NCBI RefSeq assembly: GCF_006658505.1
Contig: NZ_VFUZ01000019.1
Location: forward strand, 60,620-124,619
Origin: Mesorhizobium sp. B2-4-15
Lineage (GTDB): Bacteria; Pseudomonadota; Alphaproteobacteria; Rhizobiales; Rhizobiaceae
DNA: 64,000 nt
Direction: 5' to 3'
Shown: positions 49,639 to 57,946 of the stretch, piece by piece
Position numbering within the stretch: position 1 is the stretch's first letter
Layout of the letters: each line of letters begins with the position of its first letter
The notes under the pieces: model-generated
Told to the model about the DNA's origin: nothing
The model's input: only the letters and a program-made list of their open reading frames with translations
The model's database searches: none
Program-made: the position numbers and the translations under genes

Positions 49639-51768
49639 TCACTTTTTCTGGGATCGCCAGGATAGCCGCACCTTACTTCCGGCACCGGAGCCCCACAAGG
49701 CACGCTGGAACAGGCTGCGTTTGCGATTGCGCGGCGCAAGGTCGATGTCGCTGACCAGTTTTGCGCCGTCCTTTCGCCGTTCCAGGGTGATCTTGCGGGT
49801 GTGGAAGGCTTCAAGCTCGGCGCGGTGCGCCACGCTGATGATGGTGACATCGGGCAATTCGTGGATCACCGTCTTCATCATCTGGTCCTGGCTCTTTTCG
49901 TCCAGCGCCGAGGTCGCCTCGTCCAGCACGACGATATCGGGCCTGTGCAGCAAGAGGCGCGCGAAGGCGACCCGCTGCCTTTCACCGCCAGACAAGGTCT
50001 GGTCCCATGGGGCTTCTTCCTCGAGCCGTTCGGCAAGGTAGCCCAGGCCAACCTTGCCGAGGGCGGCCTTGATCTGCTTTGTCGCCCAGTTGTCGGCGGC
50101 GGCGGGATAGGCGACCGCGCGGCGCAGCGTACCGGTCGGGATGTAGGGGCGCTGCGGCAGCATGAACAGCCGCCGGTCGGGGTGGAAATTGACGCTGCCG
50201 CTGCCCCATGGCCACAGGCCGGCGATCGCCCGCACCAGCGTCGACTTGCCCGAGCCGGATTCGCCGGACACCAGAACCCGCTCGCCCGGTTCGACCACCA
50301 CCTCGGTTTCCTTGACCACGGAGGTGCCATCGTCGAGCGTCACGGAGAGATTGTCGAGGCTGAGCATCGCATCGCCCTTGGTCTCGCCGTGCTTGATGCG
50401 CCCCAGTTCGTCGTTCTGCTCGGCGCGCTCGAGCCCGTCGAGCGACATCATCAGCGAGGCGATGCGGTGGGCCGAGGCATTCCAGTCGGCAAGGCGCGGG
50501 TAGTTGTCGACCAGCCATCCGAAGGCGCCCTGCACGATGGCGAAGGCGGAAGCCGCCTGCATCACCTGCCCGAGCGACATTGAGCCTTCGAGGAATTTTG
50601 GCGCGCACAGCAGCACCGGCACGACAGGGGCGAACAGGCTCGAGCCCTGCGAGACCAGTGCGGTGCGCATATGCTGGCCGGTGAGCCGCGCCCATCGCTT
50701 CAGCACGCCGGCGAAAGTCTTGTCTATGCCGCTGTTCTCCTCTTCCTCGCCCCCCAGCAACGCGATGCTCTCGCCGTTCTCGCGCACACGCGTCAGCACA
50801 TAGCGGAATTCGGCTTCGGCCTGGTTCTTCTCCTCCGACAGCCGCACGAAATTGCGGCCGATGATGAACATCGAGGTGGAGGTGATCGCGGCGTAGACCA
50901 CTGCGGTGATGACGAGGAAGCCGGGCACGGTGATGGTCGAGCCGCCAAGCGAAAAACTCAGCGCCCCGCCGATCGTCCACAGCACCACGATGAAGGTCGA
51001 GGCTGACAGGAAGGCGGAAGTGACCCCGGCGACGAAATCGACGGGCGACTCGGTTGCGACGCGCAGATCCTCCGACAGGCGGGCCTCGGGGTTCTGGTGG
51101 TCGCCCTTGACGAGGTTGAGCTGGTAGTAGCGGCCGTGATCCAGCCAGCGCGCGATGACCGAAGTGGTCAGCCAGGAGCGCCAGCGGCGCTGCATCGTCA
51201 TGCGCAGATAGACCTGCGCGACGACGAGGCCGATGCTGCCCGCCACGAGCGGCAGGAAAATGGCGCTGAGAAAGTATACCGTATGGGCTTGGCGCTGCTC
51301 GATGGCGTCGAAGATGGCGCGGTTCCAGACATTGATGCCGTATTGGAAGCCGACATTGACACCGATCAGGACCAGCAGCCCGATCGTCAGCGGCCAGGCG
51401 AGCCTGTCGCCGTGCCGTCCCCAATAGCCGCGCCCGCTGATCCAGAATCGCCTCAGCAGGTATTTCTTGCGCGCCTGAGCCGCCTCCTCGGGCGTTAGTT
51501 CCGGATCGGGTTCGACGGCATCCGGCGGTGGGGGCGCGGCGACGCCGACAACCTCGGACGCCGCTTCGGCGGTAGACACCTTCTTGTCACGGGGCTCTTT
51601 TTCGCGCGGCTTCTCTTCGCCCGTCCTCTCGTCGCGCGGCTTTTGGCGTCGTGGCTTTCCCCGACGCGGCTTCAAGGGCTCGCGCGGTTTGATGCCATCG
51701 GCCGGTTTGGATTTGGGTCTCGCCTCGGACATACGCCCGACAACGACCTCGAAATCAAAAGGTTTCAT
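49639..51768 (-). CDS. ABC transporter, SbmA/BacA-like membrane domain fused to ATPase (BclA-like)
   Basis: 709 residues from ATG 51766-51768 (an alternative ATG is 36 bases later). Residues 1-90 are Lys/Arg/Pro-rich and cytoplasmic (KPREPLKPRRGKPRRQKPRD), then six membrane segments from about 125 to 400 of the ABC_membrane_2 type (QNPEARLSEDLR is the conserved loop). The ATPase follows: Walker A SGESGSGKST, signature LSGGERQRVAF, Walker B IVVLDEATSALDE. This architecture (peroxisomal-type exporter half or BclA) handles peptides or fatty acids; BclA proteins protect Bradyrhizobium from plant NCR peptides. It lies 37 bp after the FAD oxidoreductase gene. Confidence 0.87.
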   Translation of the reverse strand: MKPFDFEVVVGRMSEARPKSKPADGIKPREPLKPRRGKPRRQKPRDERTGEEKPREKEPRDKKVSTAEAASEVVGVAAPPPPDAVEPDPELTPEEAAQARKKYLLRRFWISGRGYWGRHGDRLAWPLTIGLLVLIGVNVGFQYGINVWNRAIFDAIEQRQAHTVYFLSAIFLPLVAGSIGLVVAQVYLRMTMQRRWRSWLTTSVIARWLDHGRYYQLNLVKGDHQNPEARLSEDLRVATESPVDFVAGVTSAFLSASTFIVVLWTIGGALSFSLGGSTITVPGFLVITAVVYAAITSTSMFIIGRNFVRLSEEKNQAEAEFRYVLTRVRENGESIALLGGEEEENSGIDKTFAGVLKRWARLTGQHMRTALVSQGSSLFAPVVPVLLCAPKFLEGSMSLGQVMQAASAFAIVQGAFGWLVDNYPRLADWNASAHRIASLMMSLDGLERAEQNDELGRIKHGETKGDAMLSLDNLSVTLDDGTSVVKETEVVVEPGERVLVSGESGSGKSTLVRAIAGLWPWGSGSVNFHPDRRLFMLPQRPYIPTGTLRRAVAYPAAADNWATKQIKAALGKVGLGYLAERLEEEAPWDQTLSGGERQRVAFARLLLHRPDIVVLDEATSALDEKSQDQMMKTVIHELPDVTIISVAHRAELEAFHTRKITLERRKDGAKLVSDIDLAPRNRKRSLFQRALWGSGAGSKVRLSWRSQKK

Positions 51769-51805
51769 GGCGTTTGTTCGAGATGACAAATCCCGACAGC
51801 GCTTG

Positions 51806-52918
51806 TCATTCCCGGTACAGCAGCCCGGCGACATGGTCGGCGATCGCCAGGCTTGCCGTCAGGCCGGGGCTCTCTATGCCGAACAGATTGACGATCCGGC
51901 CCGCGCGATGATCGGACGGTCCCTGCACCACGAAGTCGGCGGCGGGTTGACCGGGGCCCGACAGCTTCGGCCTGATGCCGGCATAGGCCGGCTGCAGCGC
52001 GCCATCGCCAAGGGCGGGCCAATAGCGCCGGATCGCCTCGTAGAAGACGGCGCTTCGGCCCGGATCGACCGTGTAATCCACATGGTCGATCCACTCGACG
52101 TCGGGTCCGAAGCGCGCACTGCCGCCGAGATCGAGCGTCAGATGGACGCCAAGGCCACCTCCGGCCGGAAGCGGATAGATCAGCCGCGAAAAGGGCGACT
52201 GGCCTGGAAGGGCGAAATAATTCCCGCGCGCCAGCCACTGCCGGGGGATGAGATCCCTCGGGAAGCCATCGATCCGGCCGGCCACGGCCTGTGCGTCGAG
52301 GCCCGCGGCATTGATGAAGGCATCGGCCTTCAAGGCGAAGGTCTCGCCCTTGGCGTCGCGCGTGTCGATCCGGATCCCATCGGCCTCGATCGTGGCTCCG
52401 GCAACGGCGGTCAGGAAGGCGAAGGATGCGCCAGCCGCTTCGGCGTCGCCGCGCAGCGACAGCATCAGCGCGTGGCTGTCGACAATGCCTGTCGATGGCG
52501 ACAGCAATGCGCCGGCGCATGTCAGCGCCGGTTCCAGGCTTTCGGCCTCGCCGCGCGTCAAAAGCTCGAGATCGTCCACCCCGCAGCGCCCCGCATTATC
52601 CTGGATCGCCCGCAATCCGTCAGTCTGGCCGGGCTCGCTGGCAACGATCAGCTTGCCGGTGCGGGCATGGGCGATGTTATGGTCGGCGCAGTAGGCGTAG
52701 AGCCGTCGGCGCCCTTCGACACAGAGCCGGGCCTTCAGGCTTCCCGGTGCATAATAAAGCCCGGCATGGATGACTTCGGAATTGCGCGAGCTGGTGACGG
52801 TGCCGATCGCGTCGGCCTGCTCGACCACCACCACCTCGCGGCCCGACAAGGCGAGCGCCCTGGCAACGGCAAGCCCGACCACGCCTGCTCCGGCGACGAC
52901 ACAATCGATTGTCTGCAT
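51806..52918 (-). CDS. FAD-dependent oxidoreductase, L-2-hydroxyglutarate oxidase-like (DAO superfamily)
   Basis: 370 residues. N-terminal dinucleotide motif DCVVAGAGVVGLAVARALA, then SSRNSEVIHAGLYY, a signature of LhgO-type enzymes, and the C-terminal FAD contact FGIESPGLTASLAIADHV. Such enzymes oxidise L-2-hydroxyglutarate or related 2-hydroxy acids. The gene starts 10 bp after nagA's stop, as the fifth gene of the nag unit, which is an unusual location, so the substrate may differ. Cytoplasmic or membrane-associated. Confidence 0.85.
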   Translation of the reverse strand: MQTIDCVVAGAGVVGLAVARALALSGREVVVVEQADAIGTVTSSRNSEVIHAGLYYAPGSLKARLCVEGRRRLYAYCADHNIAHARTGKLIVASEPGQTDGLRAIQDNAGRCGVDDLELLTRGEAESLEPALTCAGALLSPSTGIVDSHALMLSLRGDAEAAGASFAFLTAVAGATIEADGIRIDTRDAKGETFALKADAFINAAGLDAQAVAGRIDGFPRDLIPRQWLARGNYFALPGQSPFSRLIYPLPAGGGLGVHLTLDLGGSARFGPDVEWIDHVDYTVDPGRSAVFYEAIRRYWPALGDGALQPAYAGIRPKLSGPGQPAADFVVQGPSDHRAGRIVNLFGIESPGLTASLAIADHVAGLLYRE

Positions 52919-52928
52919 GGCCTCGCCT

Positions 52929-54101
52929 TCAGCGGGAAGCGCCGGCCTCGAACACCTTGTCGCCGCCGATCCAGACGCTTCCTATGTCAAGATCGTCCGA
53001 CAGCGCGACGATATCCGCCGCCGTGCCGTTGGCAAGGCGGCCAAGCCGATGCGACTGGCCGATCGCCTGCGCCGGGTACAGCGAGGCCATGCGCAAGGCT
53101 TGCGCGAGCTCGACACCGACGACGCCGTGCATGAAGCGCACGGCCGAGATCATGTCGAGGTCGGCGCCCGCCAGCGTCCCGTCGGCGAGCCGCAGGCTGC
53201 CGTCCTTGCGATAGATGGTCCGGCCATTGAGCGTGAACGAGGTCATGTCCGTGCCGATCGTCGCCATCGCGTCGGTAACCAGCACGATTCTGCCAGGCCC
53301 CTGCTTGGCATCGAGCGCGATCCTGATCGTCGCGGGATGGACATGGATGCCGTCGGCGATGAGCCCGGCGGACAATGTGTCGATGTCGATGGCCGCGCCC
53401 GCCAGCCCGGGCTCGCGGTTGCCGATCTGGCTCATCGCGTTGAACAGATGGGTGACCACGCTGGCGCCGGCTTCGGCAAAGGCCCTTGCCGTCGCATAAC
53501 CGGTGTCCGAATGGCCGAGGCTGACGATGATGCCTGCCCCGGCCAATGCCGTAATGCGGGCCGGATCGACGGATTCCGGCGCGATCGTGGTGAGCAGCAC
53601 CGGCAGCTTCTGCCGCGCCGCGATCAGCAACGCCTGGTCGGCGTCGGTCATCGGCCGGATCAGCGCCGGATCATGCGCGCCCTTGCGGGCGATCGACAGA
53701 TGCGGGCCTTCCAGATGCAGGCCGAGAAAGCCCGGCACTTCTTGCCGTGCGGCCGCTTCGCCGGCGGCAATCGCGGCGGCGGTGATTGCTGGCGTGTCGG
53801 TGATCAGCGTCGGCAGCAGCGCCGTCGTGCCGAACGGCGCGTGCGCCCGGCAGATGGTTTCGATCGAGGCCACATCGGGGTGGTCGTTGAGCATGACGCC
53901 ACCGCCGCCATTGACCTGGATGTCGACAAAGCCCGGCACCAGCATGCCGCCGCCAGTGTCGATGGTGCGGATATCGGCGGGCAGGGCGCCTTGGCGCAGG
54001 ATGGATTCGACGAGACCGTCGCGCACGACAAGCGCCGCGCCTTCATGCCAGTCGTCGCCATCGAAAATGCGGGCGCCAGTCAAGGCAAAACGGTCGCTCA
54101 T
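52929..54101 (-). CDS. nagA: N-acetylglucosamine-6-phosphate deacetylase
   Basis: 390 residues, the family length. Metal and substrate motifs: GFVDIQVNGGGG, LGLHLEGPHLS (Glu), SLGHSDTGY (His), VTHLFNAMSQ (His), and the catalytic Asp in VLVTDAMATIG. It removes acetate from GlcNAc-6-P. The start overlaps the deaminase stop by 4 nt (ATGA), and transcription is part of a four-gene overlapping set with nagK, the GntR gene and the deaminase. Confidence 0.95.
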   Translation of the reverse strand: MSDRFALTGARIFDGDDWHEGAALVVRDGLVESILRQGALPADIRTIDTGGGMLVPGFVDIQVNGGGGVMLNDHPDVASIETICRAHAPFGTTALLPTLITDTPAITAAAIAAGEAAARQEVPGFLGLHLEGPHLSIARKGAHDPALIRPMTDADQALLIAARQKLPVLLTTIAPESVDPARITALAGAGIIVSLGHSDTGYATARAFAEAGASVVTHLFNAMSQIGNREPGLAGAAIDIDTLSAGLIADGIHVHPATIRIALDAKQGPGRIVLVTDAMATIGTDMTSFTLNGRTIYRKDGSLRLADGTLAGADLDMISAVRFMHGVVGVELAQALRMASLYPAQAIGQSHRLGRLANGTAADIVALSDDLDIGSVWIGGDKVFEAGASR

Positions 54102-55132
54102 ACGGTCTCCGTCACCTTGCGAAGATTGCGCGGCGTGTCCGGATCGAGGCCGCGATGACGGGCGAAAGCCTCCACGAACACGTAGAAGGAGACGATCAGC
54201 GTCAGTGGATCGGTCAGCGGGTGACCGGTGGCGACATGCGGCAGGCGCGTGGCGCTATTGGCAAGCGCGGAGGTGACGAACACCGGCGCTCCCTTGGCCG
54301 CCAGGCCGTCGGCGGCTTCGGCGATGGAGGGCTCGGACGCATCGCGCGCGGCCAGCGCCAGCACCGGAAAGTCGGGACCGATCAGCGCCAGCGGGCCATG
54401 CATGACTTCGGCCGCGCTATAGGCCTCGGCATGCATGCCGCAGGTCTCCTTGAATTTCAGCGCCGCCTCGTTGGCCATCGCCGCGGACGGGCCGCGGCCG
54501 AGAATGAACAGCGACTTCTGCTTCTCGATGGTCTCAGCCAACACGCTCATCCAGTCGCAGGCGATCGCGTCGCGGAAATGGTCCGGCAAGCGGGCAAGAG
54601 CCTTGAGAAGCGTTTCGTCGCCGGTGGAGTGCGCCATCAAGGCGAGGCCGGCGACGGCGGAATTGACGAAGGTCTTGGTTGCCGCGACGCTGCGCTCGGG
54701 CCCCGCCAGTATGTCGATCGCATAGTCCGAGGCGCGCGCCAGCGGCGAGTCGGCGGTGTTGGTGACGGCGATGGTCAGCGCGCCGCCGGCCCGTGCGGTT
54801 TCGGCCATGACGACGATGTCGGGGCTCTTGCCCGATTGCGAGATCGCCAGGCATGCCGCGCCGTCAAGCCTGAGCTTGCGGCCATAGATCGAAGCGATCG
54901 AGGGGCCGACCGAGGCGACGGCAAGGCCCGCGGTCAGTTCGACGGCATATTTCATGAAAGTGGCGGCATGGTCGGACGAGCCGCGCGCCACCGTGACGAC
55001 GAAATGCGGGTCGCGTTCCCTGATGCCGCGCCCGGCTTCGGCGAGCACCGCGCCGGAACCGTCAAGCAGGCGGGCGACGGCTTGCGGGATCTCCTCGATC
55101 TCGCGCTGCATATGCGTGGGGTTGGAAATCAT
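54098..55132 (-). CDS. SIS-domain glucosamine-6-phosphate deaminase (NagB-II type)
   Basis: 344 residues with two SIS domains as in the GlmS isomerase part but without the glutaminase domain. Motifs: VARGSSDHAATFMKYAVEL, LAISQSGKSPDIV, and AALKFKETCGMHAEAYSAAEVMHGPLAL. The family called NagB-II converts glucosamine-6-P to fructose-6-P and ammonia, replacing classical NagB. Context between nagA and the GntR gene makes this role likely. It overlaps both neighbours by 4 nt. Confidence 0.9.
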   Translation of the reverse strand: MISNPTHMQREIEEIPQAVARLLDGSGAVLAEAGRGIRERDPHFVVTVARGSSDHAATFMKYAVELTAGLAVASVGPSIASIYGRKLRLDGAACLAISQSGKSPDIVVMAETARAGGALTIAVTNTADSPLARASDYAIDILAGPERSVAATKTFVNSAVAGLALMAHSTGDETLLKALARLPDHFRDAIACDWMSVLAETIEKQKSLFILGRGPSAAMANEAALKFKETCGMHAEAYSAAEVMHGPLALIGPDFPVLALAARDASEPSIAEAADGLAAKGAPVFVTSALANSATRLPHVATGHPLTDPLTLIVSFYVFVEAFARHRGLDPDTPRNLRKVTETV

Positions 55133-55911
55133 GGTCGGCCCTCTTCGCTAGGCCCTGTCAGCCGCAGTTCGGCGACGAAATCATAGGCGTCGCCCCGGTA
55201 GATGGAGCGGGTGAATTCGATCACCTTGCCGCTCGCCAGATAGGAAATACGCTCGATATGCAGGCCGGCAATGCCCGGCGGCACTTCGAGCAGCCGCGCG
55301 TCGCCGTCACCGAGATTGGCGGCCGAGATGCGCTGCACCGCCCGCACCGGCCTGTTGCCGGTCAATTCCAGTGCAGCATAGAGCGAGGAGCCTATCCCCG
55401 CCGGGTCGGGCAGCACGCTGGCCGACAGCGAGGCGCGTTCGATCGCCAGCGGCGTGTCGTTGGCGATGCGCAGGCGCGCCACGCGCGCCACCAGTTCGCT
55501 CGACGACAGGCCGAGCACCATCATCTCGTCGGGCGAAGGCGCGTAAAGGCCACGGTCGAGCCATGCCGAACGCACGGCCATGCCGCGCCGCGCCATGTCT
55601 TCGGTAAAGGAGGTCAGCCGCGACAGCGACTGCTCGACGCGCTCCATGCGCGGCGCCACGAAAGTGCCGGAACCGTGGCGCTGGACCAGAATGCCGCCCT
55701 TGACCAGATCCTGCACCGCCTTGCGCACGGTGACGCGGGAAATGTCGGCCTTGGTGGCGATGTCGCGCTCCGAAGGCAGCGCGTCGCCCGGCCCGATCAG
55801 GCCGCGGTTGACGGCGTCCTCGATGCTTTTCCTGAGCTGCAGGTAAAGCGGCGCGCCGCTTTGCGACGATTGCTTCAGCGCGGCGAAGATCTGGTCCGCG
55901 GCGTCGTTCAT
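55129..55911 (-). CDS. GntR family (HutC/UTRA) regulator, NagQ-like
   Basis: 260 residues. Winged helix at residues about 30-85 (PLYLQLRKSIEDAVNRG, LPSERDIATKADISRVTVRKA, GGILVQRHGSGTFV), UTRA ligand domain to the C terminus (SWLDRGLYAPS-like SAWLDRGLYAPSPDEM, HIERISYLASG). UTRA domains sense sugar phosphates or related metabolites. In the middle of the nag unit it is likely a NagQ-type repressor or activator responding to GlcNAc-6-P or GlcN-6-P, binding the paired half-sites between nagK and murQ. It overlaps nagK and the deaminase by 4 nt. Confidence 0.88.
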   Translation of the reverse strand: MNDAADQIFAALKQSSQSGAPLYLQLRKSIEDAVNRGLIGPGDALPSERDIATKADISRVTVRKAVQDLVKGGILVQRHGSGTFVAPRMERVEQSLSRLTSFTEDMARRGMAVRSAWLDRGLYAPSPDEMMVLGLSSSELVARVARLRIANDTPLAIERASLSASVLPDPAGIGSSLYAALELTGNRPVRAVQRISAANLGDGDARLLEVPPGIAGLHIERISYLASGKVIEFTRSIYRGDAYDFVAELRLTGPSEEGRP

Positions 55912-56786
55912 CGAGCCGCCTCCGTCCTGGCGAACAGGCGGGCCGCCATCTGCACCGCACCGCCCAGCGCGTCATCGAGCGGCTCTCTCAGCAGCGCCTT
56001 GTAGCGCGCCGACAGGCGCGGCGCGTAGAGCGGCGCCAGCCCGCCAAGCAGGCAGAGCGGCGCGTCGTCCGAAAGGCCGAGCGCGCCGAGCGAAGCCTCG
56101 ACATCGCCGACCGCCTTGTCGACGATCCAGTTGGCGACGGCGTCGCCCTTCCCGGCATGTTCGAACACCTTGGGCGCGAAGCCGCCAAAATCGCCGGGCT
56201 TGGCGTTGGTGGTGAATTCGACGACGTCTTCGGGATTGTCGCGGAAGATGGCCATCATAGCGTCGATCAGCGGCGAGCGGTCGCGTACACCGTCATAGGC
56301 CAGCAGCGTCTGTTCCAGGAGGTCGCGGCCGATGCGGGCGCCGCTGCCCTGGTCGCCGACCTGGAAGCCCCAGCCGCCGATGGCGCGCGATTTGCCGTTC
56401 CTGCGTGCCATATAGGCGGTGCCGGTGCCCAGGATCGCCATCGCCCCGTCGCCAGAGCCGACGGCGCCCTCCAGCGCGATCTCCGCGTCGGTCTCGACGC
56501 GGCTGGTGCTGAATGGCAGGATCGCCTCAAGCTGTTGCCGGTAGGTGCCGACATTGGCGCCGGCAAGGCCGAGAATGGCTGGCGTCCGTGGGATCAGGTC
56601 CGGATCCTGGCCGGCGGCGATGAATGCCTGCCGCGCGGCTTCGACGATGTTCGACCGAGCGCCGGTGAGGTCGGTGCGGATGTTGGCGGCGCCGCTTTTG
56701 GCGCGGCCGACGACGGTGCCGTCCACTGTTGCAAGGGCGGCCCTGCAGCTGGTGCCGCCGCCATCGATACCGAGCACGAAATTCAC
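55908..56786 (-). CDS. N-acetylglucosamine kinase (BadF/BadG/BcrA/BcrD ATPase family)
   Basis: 292 residues from GTG 56784-56786 with a very strong SD GGAGGAG; a longer frame exists but the family start FVLGIDGGGTSCRAAL follows directly. ASKHA motifs GIDGGGTSC, ILGTGTAYMARRNG, and GDQGSGARIGRDLL are present. It phosphorylates GlcNAc (or MurNAc) at the 6 position after uptake. It heads the minus-strand nag unit, divergent from murQ over a 198-bp region with paired operator-like sites. Confidence 0.88.
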   Translation of the reverse strand: MNFVLGIDGGGTSCRAALATVDGTVVGRAKSGAANIRTDLTGARSNIVEAARQAFIAAGQDPDLIPRTPAILGLAGANVGTYRQQLEAILPFSTSRVETDAEIALEGAVGSGDGAMAILGTGTAYMARRNGKSRAIGGWGFQVGDQGSGARIGRDLLEQTLLAYDGVRDRSPLIDAMMAIFRDNPEDVVEFTTNAKPGDFGGFAPKVFEHAGKGDAVANWIVDKAVGDVEASLGALGLSDDAPLCLLGGLAPLYAPRLSARYKALLREPLDDALGGAVQMAARLFARTEAAR

Positions 56787-56808
56787 GCGTTTTCTCCTCC
56801 TGGCGGAT

Positions 56809-56828
56809 AATACCAATAAAATACCAAT
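56809..56828. promoter_or_regulatory. Paired half-sites near nagK (putative GntR operator)
   Basis: ATACCAAT occurs at 56810-56817 and again at 56821-56828, centres 11 bp apart, about one helical turn. The site is just upstream of the nagK SD. The reverse complement half-site pair lies at 56944-56961 before murQ. Confidence 0.6.
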
Positions 56829-56943
56829 AGCCAAGGATTAATTTCCGTTTCAAAAAGATTAAGGCGTATTTTATTGAAAAACCTACACATTTCGCCGGCT
56901 CATCGAATTCCTGACCGGGAAGCCACTAATGCATGTGGACAAG

Positions 56944-56961
56944 TGGTATTTTTTTGGTATT
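56944..56961. promoter_or_regulatory. Paired half-sites near murQ (putative GntR operator)
   Basis: TGGTATT at 56944-56950 and TGGTATT at 56955-56961 are 11 bp apart, on an A/T-rich spacer. These are the reverse complement of the AATACCA half-sites at 56809-56828, so the two sites face the two divergent genes symmetrically. It lies 24 bp before murQ. Confidence 0.6.
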
Positions 56962-56984
56962 GTTCCTGCATTGGAGGAGCAGGG

Positions 56985-57944
56985 ATGGCCGAAACGCGCA
57001 CCGAAGCGCTGCACAGGAATGCCGAAGGGCTGGATATCCAGGCCCCCGAAGCCATCCTTGTTTCGCTGGCGGATGCGCAGGTCGAAGCCGCGAAGGCGGT
57101 CCGAAACGCCATTCCCGCCATCGCCAAGGCGGCGGAGATCATCGCTGGCCGGTTGAGTGGCGGCGGCAAGCTCGCCTATGCCGCGGCCGGCAGTTCGGGC
57201 CTGATGGCGCTGGCCGACGCCTTGGAACTGCCTGGCACCTTCGGCATTCAGCGCGACCGCATCGCCATCCTGGTGGCTGGCGGCGACGAGGCTTTCAGGA
57301 CGCTGGCCGGCGGGCCCGAGGATGATACCGAGGAGGCCGCGACCGCGGTCGCCAATGCCGGCATCGGCGCGGGTGATTGCCTGATCGCCCTTTCCGCCAG
57401 CGGCACGACGCCCTACGCGGTGCGGGCCATCGAGGAAGCCGCCCGCCGCGGTGCGGCGACCATCGGCATTGCCAACAATCGTGATTCAGCCCTGCTTCGC
57501 CAGGCCGGAACCGCCATCCTGCTCGAAACGCCGCCTGAGGTGATCGCCGGCTCGACGCGCATGGGTGCCGGCACCGCGCAGAAGATCGCCCTCAACATGC
57601 TGTCGACCTTGGCCGCCGTCCATCTCGGCCACGTCCATGACGGTTACATGGTCAATCTCACGGCCGACAACATCAAGCTGCGCGACCGCGCGGCGCGCAT
57701 CGTCGCCGCCGTCAGCGGGCGCGACAGGGACGAAGCGGCCCGGCTGCTCGAAAGGAGCGGCGGCGCCGTCAAAACAGCCATTCTGCTCGCCGCCGGTGCC
57801 GACAGCGCCGATGCGGCGCAGAAGATACTGGAAGGGACCGGCCAGAAGCTGCGGCCAGCCCTTTCGGCGATCGAGGGGAGCAAGGGCTCCAAAGCCCAGG
57901 TTCTCATCAAAACCGAACCTGAAAAAGGTCAACAGGGAGACTGA
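56985..57944 (+). CDS. murQ: N-acetylmuramic acid 6-phosphate etherase
   Basis: 319 residues from ATG 56985 with SD GGAGGAG. SIS-fold MurQ motifs: LAYAAAGSSGLMALAD, ALSASGTTPYAVRAIEEA, NNRDSALLRQA, VIAGSTRMGAGTAQKIALN. It splits MurNAc-6-P into GlcNAc-6-P and D-lactate, feeding nagA. It is first in the plus-strand operon with an ABC importer, 2 bp before the binding-protein gene. This ties the importer to MurNAc or muropeptide-like sugars (inference). Confidence 0.94.
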   Translation: MAETRTEALHRNAEGLDIQAPEAILVSLADAQVEAAKAVRNAIPAIAKAAEIIAGRLSGGGKLAYAAAGSSGLMALADALELPGTFGIQRDRIAILVAGGDEAFRTLAGGPEDDTEEAATAVANAGIGAGDCLIALSASGTTPYAVRAIEEAARRGAATIGIANNRDSALLRQAGTAILLETPPEVIAGSTRMGAGTAQKIALNMLSTLAAVHLGHVHDGYMVNLTADNIKLRDRAARIVAAVSGRDRDEAARLLERSGGAVKTAILLAAGADSADAAQKILEGTGQKLRPALSAIEGSKGSKAQVLIKTEPEKGQQGD

Positions 57945-57946
57945 GC

